Shown: in pieces, positions 40,678 through 50,990 of the stretch
How the letters are laid out: every line of letters starts with the position of its first letter
How positions within the stretch are numbered: the first letter of the stretch is position 1
Source: Candidatus Blochmanniella camponoti
GTDB lineage: Bacteria; Pseudomonadota; Gammaproteobacteria; Enterobacterales; Enterobacteriaceae
DNA: 64,000 nucleotides
Reading direction: 5' to 3'
NCBI RefSeq assembly: GCF_023585825.1
Contig: NZ_CP097751.1
Span: 1 to 64,000, forward strand
The notes under the pieces: generated by a model
The model's input: only the letters and a program-made list of their open reading frames with translations
What the model was told of the DNA's origin: nothing
Database searches by the model: none
Position numbers and translations under genes: made by a program

Positions 40678-42681
40678 ATGCCGACATTTATTATATTAGG
40701 AATAATATTTCAAATATTGATATACAACAAAATCGCTTGGTGTAGCACACTCAAGGAGTGTATTCAATCCAACGTTAGTAGTAACATATTGCACGATGAT
40801 TTATATCAAAAAGAGATGAAATTACACACTCACGACCATATACATCATACTCTTAATTTTTATCCCTATACAACGAATAAACTACGCGTTCATGCATATA
40901 ATTATCGATCCCCCTTTTCTTCTACTTACAAATCTAAAATGCAATTACAAAACGATTCAATCAATATGTTTCATTCGTTTTACACGCAACGTAGCAAACA
41001 CAAAAAAAAATTATCCTTTATGCAATTAGGGGTACACAATCTTTTATCAGAACAAATTTTTAATTTTGGAGGGGGAAAAAGACATCTAACTAATGATAAA
41101 TACGCTATTGGATATAATACTTTTTATCATTGTCCTATTTCTAAACCAAGCAGTCAACCATACTCAATTAATGTTGGTGTAGAATGTTGGTTATATAATA
41201 CATTATTCATGTTAAATAATTATTATAACCTAGATAACATTTTTGATCCTGAAACATCATTAGAAAAATGTAACATACATTATCCAAGAAGTGGTCATCA
41301 ATTATACATACAAACTAAATTTCCACACTTTTTAGAATTTACTGGAAAAATAAAATTGGAACAATTTATTTATGAAAAAAAATATAAAAAAATTTTCAAT
41401 AAAAAAAATAATGACTATTATTTATCGTTAGATCTGAATTATCAACCCATTCCCATGTTAGGTTTTAGCATAAATAATATTTTTGTAAATAAGCAATACA
41501 ATAATACTATTTTTCGAGTATTAATAGATTACCAATTCGGTACTCCTATTATAGAACAAATTTATTATACTAATAATAACAAAAATAAATCAATACTAAA
41601 TAACCTTGATACTATAATACAACCGTTTATACCTACGATAATTCCGCATCACGATTATATTTCCATAAACGATCATAATCACCTTCCATCCTTGCGGTAT
41701 ACTCACAAAATAACAGGCTATCCTGGAGAAATTAAAATCATTAAAGTCGATGACAATAATGATAAATATGTACGATGGGATTTTGAGTCATTGGAAAATC
41801 ACGGAGGTAATATTGTTGCAATAGCAAATAATACTTATGCGCTCTATTTCCCCAACTATCCTATTAAACAAGAAAACAATATTTTTGTTTCATACATTAC
41901 TAATAATGCAACACAATCTCATCAGGAACAGAAAAAACAAAATATACATATTGTAGTAAAAGATTTTTCACAAAAAAAATTATCGAATACGAATACACAA
42001 AAAAAAGATGCGTCTATTATTAACATTAATAATGATTCTGGAATTAACGTTACAGAAAATACAGCTGAACATACATTAAATTATCATGACGATGATCAGC
42101 ATAGTAGCATAAAGAATAATATAGCAGTCTCAAATTTCTTTGCGCCACAGCCACAGCATGATGTATATAATACTCCAACAGAAAACGCTCAGAATACTAT
42201 AACAGAAGATAATCACATATTTTTAGCTCCTCCTCCCCCTCCTCCCATTCCTTTTCCTTTTTTAGAAAAAGATTCATCGGCATCTATAGCATCATCAACA
42301 CTAAACGATATATTGCCATCGAACCAATCTGTATCCCACGAAGATCAACAAACTCATTCTGAAAAAAATGCAGATAATGAAGGAACGCATGATGCTTTTT
42401 TTAAATCTTCTAAAATTGAACTCAATCAAAGTGATGACTTATCGTATCGTTTATTTGAGCATAGGCAGTCTAAGTTTGCTTCATTGGGTACTACAGAACA
42501 CATAAATAAACTTGAAAATACCATAAAAGAACGAAGAAAAACTAGACACCTCAGTGATATGGAACAAATATTTGTCAAACTAAATCTAGCGCAATCTTCA
42601 TCATCTATTAGCGAAGATTACGCTACAGACGATAGTAGCGATAGTTTTAATTCCACAAATAAAGAAGAGCAGTATCATTAG
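40678..42681 (+). CDS. Inverse autotransporter (intimin/invasin class), proline-rich tail
   Basis: 667 aa. A hydrophobic N-terminus ending near AWC suggests a signal peptide. Residues ~110-300 match the inverse-autotransporter beta-domain: FMQLGVHN, GGGKRHL, YAIGYNTFYH, GVECWLYNT, GHQLYIQ, KIKLEQFIYE, NYQPIPMLGF, YQFGTPI. One degenerate passenger-linker domain follows (VRWDFESLENHGGNIV; E. coli YeeJ-like IEWDxSxLxxxGG). No LysM domain and no Ig-like array. The rest is low-complexity, with six prolines at 518-523 (APPPPPPIPFPF), then Ser/Asp/Glu-rich sequence with a basic helix (INKLENTIKERRKTRHL). The barrel would sit in the outer membrane with the tail outside, facing the host cell. No symbol is assigned; the passenger function is unknown. 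Confidence 0.82.
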   Translation: MPTFIILGIIFQILIYNKIAWCSTLKECIQSNVSSNILHDDLYQKEMKLHTHDHIHHTLNFYPYTTNKLRVHAYNYRSPFSSTYKSKMQLQNDSINMFHSFYTQRSKHKKKLSFMQLGVHNLLSEQIFNFGGGKRHLTNDKYAIGYNTFYHCPISKPSSQPYSINVGVECWLYNTLFMLNNYYNLDNIFDPETSLEKCNIHYPRSGHQLYIQTKFPHFLEFTGKIKLEQFIYEKKYKKIFNKKNNDYYLSLDLNYQPIPMLGFSINNIFVNKQYNNTIFRVLIDYQFGTPIIEQIYYTNNNKNKSILNNLDTIIQPFIPTIIPHHDYISINDHNHLPSLRYTHKITGYPGEIKIIKVDDNNDKYVRWDFESLENHGGNIVAIANNTYALYFPNYPIKQENNIFVSYITNNATQSHQEQKKQNIHIVVKDFSQKKLSNTNTQKKDASIININNDSGINVTENTAEHTLNYHDDDQHSSIKNNIAVSNFFAPQPQHDVYNTPTENAQNTITEDNHIFLAPPPPPPIPFPFLEKDSSASIASSTLNDILPSNQSVSHEDQQTHSEKNADNEGTHDAFFKSSKIELNQSDDLSYRLFEHRQSKFASLGTTEHINKLENTIKERRKTRHLSDMEQIFVKLNLAQSSSSISEDYATDDSSDSFNSTNKEEQYH

Positions 42682-42795
42682 ATACATTTATACTTTAAAT
42701 TATTAAATTAATTATTTTTTAAAATTTCAAGAATATACTCATTAAGTAACGTATTAAATATCGTCAATATAGACATCAAATAGTTAGCAATAATT

Positions 42796-43407
42796 TCAAT
42801 TTAGTTTCATAAGATTATCATGAGTTCGATCCCGTATTCCTAACCAAGTAGGAGAAATATTGGTATCAATCCCAAATAAACTTAGAGCTCTTGCCACAGT
42901 GTAACAAATAACGTCATCTATAGTTTTTGGATGTGTATAATATGCAGGAACAGGCGGCATAATTACTGCTCCAAATTCTGTTAATTTAACCATTGTACGT
43001 AAATGCCCCAGATGCAATGGAGTTTCCCTGATCATTAACACTAGTTTGCGTTTTTCTTTCAACATTACATCTGCAACACGACCAATCAATGATGATGTCA
43101 TGCCTGAACTAATTTCTGACATAGTTCTAATGGAACATGGAGCAATTAACATACCTAGAGTTGGATATGATCCGCTAGCAACTGATGCTCCGATATCTTG
43201 CGGAAAATGTACAACATCCGCTAATTCATATACAGATTGCTTGCTCATCTTTAATTCTTGTTGTAATGTAATCAAAGCATTTCTAGTCACGATAAGATGA
43301 GATTCTATATTCATAGAACATTTTTTTAAAATAGTCAATGCGCGGATTCCATAAATCCCACCAGATGCCCCTGATATTCCTACCACTAGACGTAATTGTT
43401 GCTGCAT
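42796..43407 (-). CDS. ubiX: Flavin prenyltransferase UbiX
   Basis: Prenylates FMN to the cofactor used by UbiD in ubiquinone synthesis. About 203 aa from the ATG at 43407 (E. coli 189). FMN-binding LVVGISGASGGIYGIRAL, the Ser/Cys-containing LIAPCSIRTMSEI, ETPLHLGHLRTM, and MPPVPAYY are conserved. UbiD is not in the window. An upstream in-frame start (43446) has no homology support. Confidence 0.95.
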   Translation of the reverse strand: MQQQLRLVVGISGASGGIYGIRALTILKKCSMNIESHLIVTRNALITLQQELKMSKQSVYELADVVHFPQDIGASVASGSYPTLGMLIAPCSIRTMSEISSGMTSSLIGRVADVMLKEKRKLVLMIRETPLHLGHLRTMVKLTEFGAVIMPPVPAYYTHPKTIDDVICYTVARALSLFGIDTNISPTWLGIRDRTHDNLMKLN

Positions 43408-43746
43408 AATTATTTTTACACTCCACGTTAACATAAACAAATACACTTATGATTTTTAATAACTATCACGATACATAACATTAAAAAATATTTTTAATAT
43501 GATATGATGAATTAAAAAATATTATACATATATTCTAAATTTTAATACTCACATTATAAGGAGCCATAATAATATCATGATTAATATAGTAATCAAAGAA
43601 ATCCTTAAATTACATATTAGTAACATATATGCTTAATATAAATTAAGATAAATCGCTTAAAACTCTCCTATGTATTTATTTTCAATGATAATTAAATTCA
43701 TTCGTATTATAATTAATAAAAAATTCACCTACGCAGCCATAATCAG
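43408..43746. other. 339-bp spacer between kdsB and ubiX
   Basis: AT-rich, no gene, RNA or strong hairpin seen. It may contain the ubiX promoter on the minus strand. Confidence 0.5.
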
Positions 43747-44529
43747 CTATGTATAAGTAGTATATTTATTTTTTTTAAATACAGTATTAACACGGCTCAA
43801 TGATTCTGGAGTATCCACACTAATATTAAATACATCATCAATTACAGAAACATGTATTGTCTCTCCATGCCATAGTACTCGAAGCTGTTCAAGGTGTTCC
43901 AGCTGTTCCAATGGACTTTTAGCCCATGCAATATAACGATGCAGGAATTTAACTCGATATGCATAAATACCAATATGACGTAATAGCGTCTTAGGGAATT
44001 TACTATCTAGATGATTTACAAAATCTCCTGTGTTCCATGGAATCATAGAACGAGAAAAATAAAGAGCATCGCTATTCATGTTTATAACAACTTTGACTAC
44101 GTTATCATCGCGTGCTTCTTCGAAAGAATTCAATGGTGTTGCTAACGTAGCCATGGAAATAGTACTCATTGAACACAAAATACTTGCTACTTGACGAATC
44201 ATAATAGAAGAAAGCAAAGGTTCATCGCCTTGAAGATGTACGATAATTTGATCATCTGAAAATTTATAATTGATAGCTACTTCTGCAAGACGTTCAGTAC
44301 CTGACTGATGAGTAGATCGTGTTAAACATACTTCACTTGCGGATTGTTCTGATTCAATGACTCTCGCTATACAAGAACTATCCGTAGCAATGATTACTTT
44401 ATTAGCTCCAGAATCTAAAGCATTTTCCATGACACGAACAATCATAGGCTTACCATTAATATCTGCTAAAGCTTTCCCTGGAAAACGCGTCGAAAAAAAT
44501 CGAACAGGTATAATTACTACAAAATTCAT
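43747..44529 (-). CDS. kdsB: CMP-KDO synthetase
   Basis: Activates KDO with CTP before transfer to lipid A. 260 aa (E. coli 248). N-terminal nucleotide-binding IIPVRFFSTRFPGKALADINGKPM, then VHLQGDEPLL, FSRSMIPW, HIGIYAYR, and LEQLRVLWHGETIHV. It lies 11 bp after ycaR in the order msbA-lpxK-ycaR-kdsB. Confidence 0.97.
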   Translation of the reverse strand: MNFVVIIPVRFFSTRFPGKALADINGKPMIVRVMENALDSGANKVIIATDSSCIARVIESEQSASEVCLTRSTHQSGTERLAEVAINYKFSDDQIIVHLQGDEPLLSSIMIRQVASILCSMSTISMATLATPLNSFEEARDDNVVKVVINMNSDALYFSRSMIPWNTGDFVNHLDSKFPKTLLRHIGIYAYRVKFLHRYIAWAKSPLEQLEHLEQLRVLWHGETIHVSVIDDVFNISVDTPESLSRVNTVFKKNKYTTYT

Positions 44530-44540
44530 ATTTTTCCTTA

Positions 44541-44708
44541 TTATAATATAAAATTACGAGCATCTTTTTTTAAGAGAACCGGGATTCCTTTTCTTATTGG
44601 AAAAGCCAAATTATCAACATTGCAAATTAATTCTCTTTTTTCTAAATCGAAAGATAATTTCGAATGACATACAGGACACACAATGATCTTCAATAACTGA
44701 TATTTCAT
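44541..44708 (-). CDS. ycaR: YcaR, small Trm112-like protein (UPF0434)
   Basis: A 55-codon gene in the kdsB-lpxK gap. The translation begins [18 protein letters not shown] and continues with [21 protein letters not shown], close to E. coli YcaR ([33 protein letters not shown]). The CPVC pair and the later Cys are kept. Gene order lpxK-ycaR-kdsB is the E. coli order without ycaQ. A second ATG directly upstream (44711) is an alternative start. Function unknown; the Trm112 family partners methyltransferases in other organisms. Confidence 0.93.
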   Translation of the reverse strand: MKYQLLKIIVCPVCHSKLSFDLEKRELICNVDNLAFPIRKGIPVLLKKDARNFIL

Positions 44709-44922
44709 CATAATATTATTAAATCGATTAAATGTTTAACTTATACATATTATATACAACGAAACTGTTATATATATTCTATAATTTAAAATGATAATTT
44801 TTATCATTTAAATATTTTATTTTTGTTATATATGACACTATCATATATATAAACAACACTTAAAATATTATTTTTTATCTTTCTCCTACGAGGGTTATCA
44901 TATTGTTGTGAAAATGCAATTA

Positions 44923-45933
44923 CTATACATTAAATTTTGAATCCTTATAATATCTAATCTTATTTTCCACTGTGCGCAATAGATTATGCGTATCTATCTT
45001 ATTGATTTTCACTTCTGTATGCACATACCACCAATTATCGTGAGCAAAATCTATGCATTTAACTGCATCTTTTTCGGTCATTAGTAATATCTCATTTTTT
45101 TTAGTCAGGGGTGTTAACATTTTTTCAGAATACACGTGATGATCAGAAAATGAAATTGATCTGATCGGAATGATCCCATACCTTCGTAAGGTATCAAAAA
45201 ATTGTGTAGGATACCCAATCCCTGCTATAGCTACAACATTATTTAAAAAATAAAGAGGTCTACGCTCTCCCGTTAATATATTGACTACAGCAATAGGACA
45301 TAACCGCATTAATACTTCTCCAGATTGTATTCCTACTTCTGATCCATTTGCGATAATTGCTTGTACCGTATGAAGTCTGTTAATGCGTTCGCGCATAGGA
45401 CCCGCTGGTAACCAACAACCATTTCCAAATCGAAGCACACTATTAACTATTACCCATTCTATATCCCTAAAAAGCGCATAATGTTGTAATCCATCATCAC
45501 TTATTATGATATCCAATTCTTGTTTTCTCAATAATGCAGCGACTGCATCAGCACGTTTTGGAGAAACAGCGACCGATACTCCAGTTCGTTTCCAAATTAA
45601 CATGGGCTCATCACCACATTCTTCACTATGACTATTCATATTAATAATTATTGGATAATTATTTGATTTACCTTTATATCCTCTCGAAATTACCCCAACC
45701 TTCCAACCACGACGTTTCAAGTGTTCTACTAACCATAATACCATCGGAGTTTTCCCGTTCCCTCCAATTGTTAAATTACCAATAATTATTATTGGTACCG
45801 AAAATCGATATACTTTTCGCCATCCATACTGATAACTAATACGATTAAGTGTACTGATTAAACCGTATAACCAAGAAAATGGTAATAAAAATAAATAAAA
45901 AAACGATGATTTAAACCAAATACGATCAAACAT
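44923..45933 (-). CDS. lpxK: Tetraacyldisaccharide 4'-kinase
   Basis: Phosphorylates the 4' position of the lipid A disaccharide precursor at the inner membrane. 336 aa (E. coli 328). N-terminal membrane helix LLPFSWLYGL, P-loop VGNLTxGGNGKTP-type IGNLTIGGNGKTP, DDGLQHY, RFGNGCWLPAGPMRER, and TEKDAVKC. The ATG at 45933 overlaps the msbA stop (ATGA), showing translational coupling of lipid A synthesis and export genes. Confidence 0.96.
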   Translation of the reverse strand: MFDRIWFKSSFFYLFLLPFSWLYGLISTLNRISYQYGWRKVYRFSVPIIIIGNLTIGGNGKTPMVLWLVEHLKRRGWKVGVISRGYKGKSNNYPIIINMNSHSEECGDEPMLIWKRTGVSVAVSPKRADAVAALLRKQELDIIISDDGLQHYALFRDIEWVIVNSVLRFGNGCWLPAGPMRERINRLHTVQAIIANGSEVGIQSGEVLMRLCPIAVVNILTGERRPLYFLNNVVAIAGIGYPTQFFDTLRRYGIIPIRSISFSDHHVYSEKMLTPLTKKNEILLMTEKDAVKCIDFAHDNWWYVHTEVKINKIDTHNLLRTVENKIRYYKDSKFNV

Positions 45934-47687
45934 CAAGAAGAAAATTGTAATTTATATAATTGAGCATAAATCCCTTGGCGACGTATCAAAACCTTATGCA
46001 CACCACGTTCCATAATATAACCATTTTCAATTACCAATATTTCATCTGCATTTTCAACGGTAGATAAACGATGAGCTATAATCAAAGATGTTCTATTTTT
46101 TTTTAACGTATCAAGAGATTTGTGAATAATGTGCTCTGACGCAGAATCTAAAGCAGAAGTAGCTTCATCGAAAATTAAAATAGGACAATCCCGTAACAAA
46201 GCACGTGCAATTGCAATACGTTGACGTTGGCCACTAGACAATAGTATCCCATTTTCTCCTATAATAGTATCTAATCCGTTTTTCATTTGAGAAATAAAAT
46301 CCATAGCACATGCCATACGCGCTGCAGTTTCAATAGATTCTCTAGAATAAAAATTTCTGCGAGCGTACGCGATATTGTTTGCGATAGTATCATTAAATAA
46401 ATGAACATTTTGAGATACCATAGCTATTTGATTACGCAACGAAGAAAGTTTATAATCATTTAAATTGAAACCATCAAGCAATATACGTCCTTTATCTATA
46501 TCATAAAAACGAGTTAATAAGTTTACGATAGTAGATTTTCCAGAACCAGATCGACCTACCAGAGCAACAGTTTTTCCTGCTTCAATAGAAAAATTGATTT
46601 TAGAAAGCGATGGTGTACTTTTTTCAGGATAAAAAAAAGTAACATCATCAAAAATAATATGTCCCTGTACTCTTGTAATGTCGAGTATGCCTTGATCTTT
46701 TTCTGTTTCTAAATCTAATATGGAAAATAAAGTTTGACAAGCTGCCATTCCGCGTTGAAATTGAGCGCTGACATTAGTCAAGGACTTTAATGGCTTCATC
46801 AAAACTATCATAGATGAAAAAATAACAGTAATAGTTCCAGCAGTAAGCATTTCCATAACACTTGGAATACTAGCCGCGTACAACACAAACGCTAACGCTA
46901 ATGATGCAACACATTGAATCAATGGATCAAAAATAGATGAAGTTTGCACCATCTTCATACTTTGTTGTCTCATACGATTACTGACGCAATTAAATCTATC
47001 TTTTTCTGTGTGTTGCCCTCCAAATATTAACACTTCTTTGTGTCCTTGTAGCATTTGTTCAGCGCTGCTGGTTAGTTGGCCCATGGCACTCTGCATCTTC
47101 TTACTGATTGTTCTAAATCTATGAGAAACAAGCTTAATAGTGATGGATACTATTGGTGCAATTAGCACTAAAATTAATGATAGTTGCCAACTATAATAAA
47201 ACATCATTATACACAAACCAATAATAGATGCTCCTTCTCGAATAACAGTAACCAAAGCTCCAGAAGAAGAAGAAGCAACTTGATCGGAATCATAAGTAAT
47301 TCTAGATACTAATGTACCAGTAGATTGTTTTACAAAAAATGAAACCGGCATATTCATGATATGTTTAAACAATGCACGTCTCATTTGCATTACTACCTTT
47401 CCGGATACCCATGATATGCAATAAGTAGACGCAAAACCACTAAAACCGCGAATACCCATTAATCCTACTAAAGCCAACGGCATCCACACAAATACATCTC
47501 TATTAGCTTTTCCAAATCCATCATCAAGTAAAGGTTTTAATAAAGCTAACATTAAAGCATCACTTGTTGCATTCAAAATCAGAGTAATAGAAGCAACAAC
47601 TAATCCTACTCTAAAAGGAAAAATTATTGGCCAGAGACGACGAAAAGTTTGCCAAGTAGAAGAATGATTTTTATTGTACTGCAACAT
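45933..47687 (-). CDS. msbA: Lipid A export ABC transporter MsbA
   Basis: Homodimeric exporter flipping lipid A core across the inner membrane. 584 aa (E. coli 582). Six-helix domain to about residue 320, with FYYSWQLSLILVLIAP; ATPase with Walker A LVGRSGSGKST, Walker B ILIFDEATSALD, and switch His in IIAHRLST. The signature is LLSSGQRQR, one Gly of LSGGQ replaced by Ser. Overlaps lpxK. comEC/ycaI and ihfB, its E. coli neighbours, are absent. Confidence 0.97.
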   Translation of the reverse strand: MLQYNKNHSSTWQTFRRLWPIIFPFRVGLVVASITLILNATSDALMLALLKPLLDDGFGKANRDVFVWMPLALVGLMGIRGFSGFASTYCISWVSGKVVMQMRRALFKHIMNMPVSFFVKQSTGTLVSRITYDSDQVASSSSGALVTVIREGASIIGLCIMMFYYSWQLSLILVLIAPIVSITIKLVSHRFRTISKKMQSAMGQLTSSAEQMLQGHKEVLIFGGQHTEKDRFNCVSNRMRQQSMKMVQTSSIFDPLIQCVASLALAFVLYAASIPSVMEMLTAGTITVIFSSMIVLMKPLKSLTNVSAQFQRGMAACQTLFSILDLETEKDQGILDITRVQGHIIFDDVTFFYPEKSTPSLSKINFSIEAGKTVALVGRSGSGKSTIVNLLTRFYDIDKGRILLDGFNLNDYKLSSLRNQIAMVSQNVHLFNDTIANNIAYARRNFYSRESIETAARMACAMDFISQMKNGLDTIIGENGILLSSGQRQRIAIARALLRDCPILIFDEATSALDSASEHIIHKSLDTLKKNRTSLIIAHRLSTVENADEILVIENGYIMERGVHKVLIRRQGIYAQLYKLQFSS

Positions 47688-48373
47688 TTATGTCCCTGCA
47701 GTCATAATTTATTTCATACGAAACATGCGAATACATCGCAATCAACACACTACAAATATTGAACACTTCAAATACACTAAGGTTCGTGAAAAATCTTACA
47801 ACATAAATATGCATAAAAACAAAAACTACTATATCTATATATAAATATTATTTATTGAATATATATAAACGTATTCCTAATCTTTAGTATATCTAACAGT
47901 CTGTGTAATTAAATGTGATTTTCACGACGAAAAAGAATTGAATGCTCATTCATATATATTAAACTATTTTATTGTAAAACCTCACTATCAACACCAATGA
48001 TATGACAAGCATTAACTTAAGAGAACTTGAATAAGTAAATGTTATTTACTTATTCATATTATTCTATTTTAATATCAAATTAAATTTTTTATCTCTTTCA
48101 CTAATAAACAACTAGGGTAACTTATTTCAAAATAAAATAAATATACAACATTAAAATTTCATTCTTTTTTATCTACTCAAGTAATAACCTCATTATATTT
48201 AATACATAATCCTTAATTACAACACAAGCAATCTAATTACCACACATAACCATATTAAAATTTATATATAAATATGAAATATTTATTCACTTAGTTTATT
48301 TCTTGTTACCTATAACTATCTCATTCTAACATATTAATAGATTTTATATATAAAAATTATTTAATAAAAACAA
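47688..48373. other. 686-bp spacer between rpsA and msbA
   Basis: ihfB and ycaI lie here in E. coli; no remnant is readable. A 13-bp perfect hairpin (48028-48056) is listed separately. Otherwise AT-rich and featureless. Confidence 0.5.
48028..48056. repeat. 13-bp perfect hairpin in rpsA-msbA spacer
   Basis: Arms 48028-48040 and 48044-48056 with a GTT loop, about 320 bp downstream of the rpsA stop and 340 bp upstream of msbA. It may be the terminator of rpsA or of a lost gene; no T-tract follows on the minus strand. Confidence 0.6.
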
Positions 48374-50068
48374 TTACTCGTTTTTAGTCGCCGCTTTAAA
48401 TGCTTCAACCATGACACTAGAAAAATTTTTATCTTTCTCTTTGATATGATTATCAATAATGTTGACTTCTGGTTTTTGAATTGGATCGCATATATTACAT
48501 ACAGATAAATTGACGATTCTATTTTTACGATCTATCCCATCTATCGTTGCTGATATGTCATTGCCTATGTGTAATGACATATAGGTTTTCTTATGAGTAG
48601 ATTTATTATTTGATACGGCAGGAATAGATAAATAACCAATTACCATATTATCATCCAATGTGACAGTAGCTCCCCCTTTTTCATCTACAGAAAGAATCTT
48701 TCCAGATACCATACTTCCTTTTTTATGAGCAGATAAATACACATTTAAAGGATCTTCCGTTAACTGTTTTATACCCAAAGAAATACGTTCACGTTCTGCA
48801 TCGACTTGCAGGACTACGGCAACTATTTCGTCACCCTTTTTATACTTATTTACAGCCTCTTCATTAGATAAATACCAAGAAATATCAGAAAGATGCACCA
48901 AACCGTCAATCCCTCCTTCTAATCCTATAAAAATACCAAAATCGGTAATTGATTTTATCCTTCCCATAACCCGATCGCCGCGATTATACATGTCTGAAAA
49001 CCTCTGCCATGGATTAATTTTACATTGTTTTAATCCTAAAGAAATTCTTCGGCGCTCTTCGTCAATATCTAATACCATTACTTCAACAGATTCTCCTACC
49101 GTCACTACTTTAGAAGGATGAATATTTTTATTAGTCCAATCCATCTCAGATACATGTACTAACCCTTCTACTCCATCTTCGATTTCAATAAAACACCCAT
49201 AATCAGTTAAATTAGTTACTTGTCCTATCAATTTACTTCCTTCTTTATGGCGTTGAACAATAGCCGCCCATGGATCTTCACCTAATTGCTTTAGACCCAA
49301 AGATACGCGAATACGCTCTCGGTCAAATCTTAATACTTTAACAATAATTTCATCTCCAACATTTACTATATCACTGGGATGTTTGACGCGTTTCCATGCC
49401 ATGTCAGTAATGTGTAACAACCCATCTACGCCTCCTAAGTCGATAAAAGCGCCATAATCAGTTAAATTTTTAACTACCCCTTTAATTTTAATTCCTTCAT
49501 GTAATTGATTTAACAATTGATCACGTTCAACACTATTTTCAGATTCAATCACTGCGCGACGCGACACTACAACATTGTTGCGTTTATGATCTAATTTGAT
49601 TACTTTAAATTCAAATGCTTGCCCTTCTAGAAATGAAGTGTCACGTATTGGTTTAACATCTACCAAAGAACCAGGTAAAAAAGCGCGTACGCCATTTAGT
49701 TCAACAGTAAATCCTCCTTTTACTTTTCCATTAATAATACCTGTAACAGTAGTCATATCTTGGTGTGCTTGTTCTAATGATACCCAAGATTCATAACGTT
49801 TGGCTTTTTCACGAGACAAAACAGTCTCCCCAAACCCATCTTCTACCGCATCTAATGTAACATCAACATAATCACCAATTGAAATCTCTAATTCTCCTTG
49901 AGCATTATAAAACTGCTCAATAGGAATAGCAGATTCTGATTTTAATCCTGCGTCGACCAACACAATATCTTTAAAAATAGCAACAACAACTCCACGAACA
50001 ATGGATCCAGGACAAGTTTCTACTTTTTTTAAAGATTCTTCAAATAGCTGAGCAAACGATTCTGTCAT
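48374..50068 (-). CDS. rpsA: 30S ribosomal protein S1
   Basis: Binds mRNA leaders with six S1 (OB-fold) repeats, all visible, e.g. [60 protein letters not shown]. 564 aa (E. coli 557). The ATG at 50068 gives the family start [13 protein letters not shown]; an in-frame ATG five codons earlier is less likely. Repeat six is the most diverged. It lies 75 bp after cmk, as in E. coli. Confidence 0.97.
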   Translation of the reverse strand: MTESFAQLFEESLKKVETCPGSIVRGVVVAIFKDIVLVDAGLKSESAIPIEQFYNAQGELEISIGDYVDVTLDAVEDGFGETVLSREKAKRYESWVSLEQAHQDMTTVTGIINGKVKGGFTVELNGVRAFLPGSLVDVKPIRDTSFLEGQAFEFKVIKLDHKRNNVVVSRRAVIESENSVERDQLLNQLHEGIKIKGVVKNLTDYGAFIDLGGVDGLLHITDMAWKRVKHPSDIVNVGDEIIVKVLRFDRERIRVSLGLKQLGEDPWAAIVQRHKEGSKLIGQVTNLTDYGCFIEIEDGVEGLVHVSEMDWTNKNIHPSKVVTVGESVEVMVLDIDEERRRISLGLKQCKINPWQRFSDMYNRGDRVMGRIKSITDFGIFIGLEGGIDGLVHLSDISWYLSNEEAVNKYKKGDEIVAVVLQVDAERERISLGIKQLTEDPLNVYLSAHKKGSMVSGKILSVDEKGGATVTLDDNMVIGYLSIPAVSNNKSTHKKTYMSLHIGNDISATIDGIDRKNRIVNLSVCNICDPIQKPEVNIIDNHIKEKDKNFSSVMVEAFKAATKNE

Positions 50069-50143
50069 TTTTATAATCTTCAATTTTCAAATTAACGTCC
50101 ACCGCATTCCATGTTTGATGGGGTTATAAAAAATATATCATAA

Positions 50144-50863
50144 CTATCCTTGATTATGCGTAGTATTATATAGTACTCTCGATGAGAATACTAGACTCTC
50201 TCTAATATACATAAGTACTTTAGATTTTACTTCTTCAGCAGATAAATGAGTAGAATCTAATATTAATGAATCAATCGCAGGCGTTAACGGTGCTGATTTT
50301 CGGTTATAATCACGTTCATCTCGTTCTCTTATTTGTGAGAATAAAAACTTAAAATTAACATCAAAATTTTTTTTCTGCAACTGATGTAATCTACGGCGCT
50401 CTCTCTCCTTAAAAGAAGCATAAAGAAAAATTTTCAATTCCGCATTAGGAAATACTACCGTTCCCATATCCCGCCCATCAGCAATAAGTCCTGGACATTG
50501 ACAAAATGTACGTTGATATGTCAATAAATTTTTACGTACCTGCGAAAAAGCAGCAATTTTAGATGCGTAATTTCCTATAGTTTCTGTATAAATATCCTTT
50601 TTAATTTCTTTACCATTAAAGGATTCAAAAAAACTATTTTTTCTATTTATAAAACTTATCTGTATCTCTTCCGCAAGTACTGCTACTTTTTCTTCACGAT
50701 TAATATCAATTTTATTTTCCAAAGCTGCTAATGCTAACACTCGATAAATCACTCCCGAATCCAATAAATTCCATCCAAGAATTTTTGCTAATGTCCTAGA
50801 CAAAGTCCCTTTCCCTACTCCACTTGGGCCATCAATAGTAATAACTGGAAATATATTGTTCAC
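50144..50863 (-). CDS. cmk: Cytidylate kinase
   Basis: Phosphorylates CMP and dCMP. P-loop [29 protein letters not shown], and [13 protein letters not shown] are conserved. The start is taken as GTG at 50863: CAAGGGG lies six bases upstream (50870-50876) and the N-terminus aligns with E. coli, giving 239 aa (E. coli 227). In-frame ATGs at 50893 and 50884 would add ten or seven unrelated residues. Part of serC-aroA-cmk-rpsA. Confidence 0.94.
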   Translation of the reverse strand: MNNIFPVITIDGPSGVGKGTLSRTLAKILGWNLLDSGVIYRVLALAALENKIDINREEKVAVLAEEIQISFINRKNSFFESFNGKEIKKDIYTETIGNYASKIAAFSQVRKNLLTYQRTFCQCPGLIADGRDMGTVVFPNAELKIFLYASFKERERRRLHQLQKKNFDVNFKFLFSQIRERDERDYNRKSAPLTPAIDSLILDSTHLSAEEVKSKVLMYIRESLVFSSRVLYNTTHNQG

Positions 50864-50990
50864 AATTATCCCCTTGTAGCGCATAATCTTCACTATATAA
50901 TAATTATTTAATATTTTGATAAAATTGACTGCTCATAAATTTCATATGTACGGTTTAGATTATATATGAACACCACACTGTATAGAATAC

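Noticed and set aside
42510..42600. Calling the basic helix of the inverse autotransporter tail a WH2 actin-binding motif
   Set aside because: Only the spacing of a Leu and an Ile agrees; the LKKT-like end is missing, so it is mentioned only as a remote resemblance.
47688..48373. ihfB remnant between rpsA and msbA
   Set aside because: No readable block of IHF-beta could be found by eye on the minus strand.
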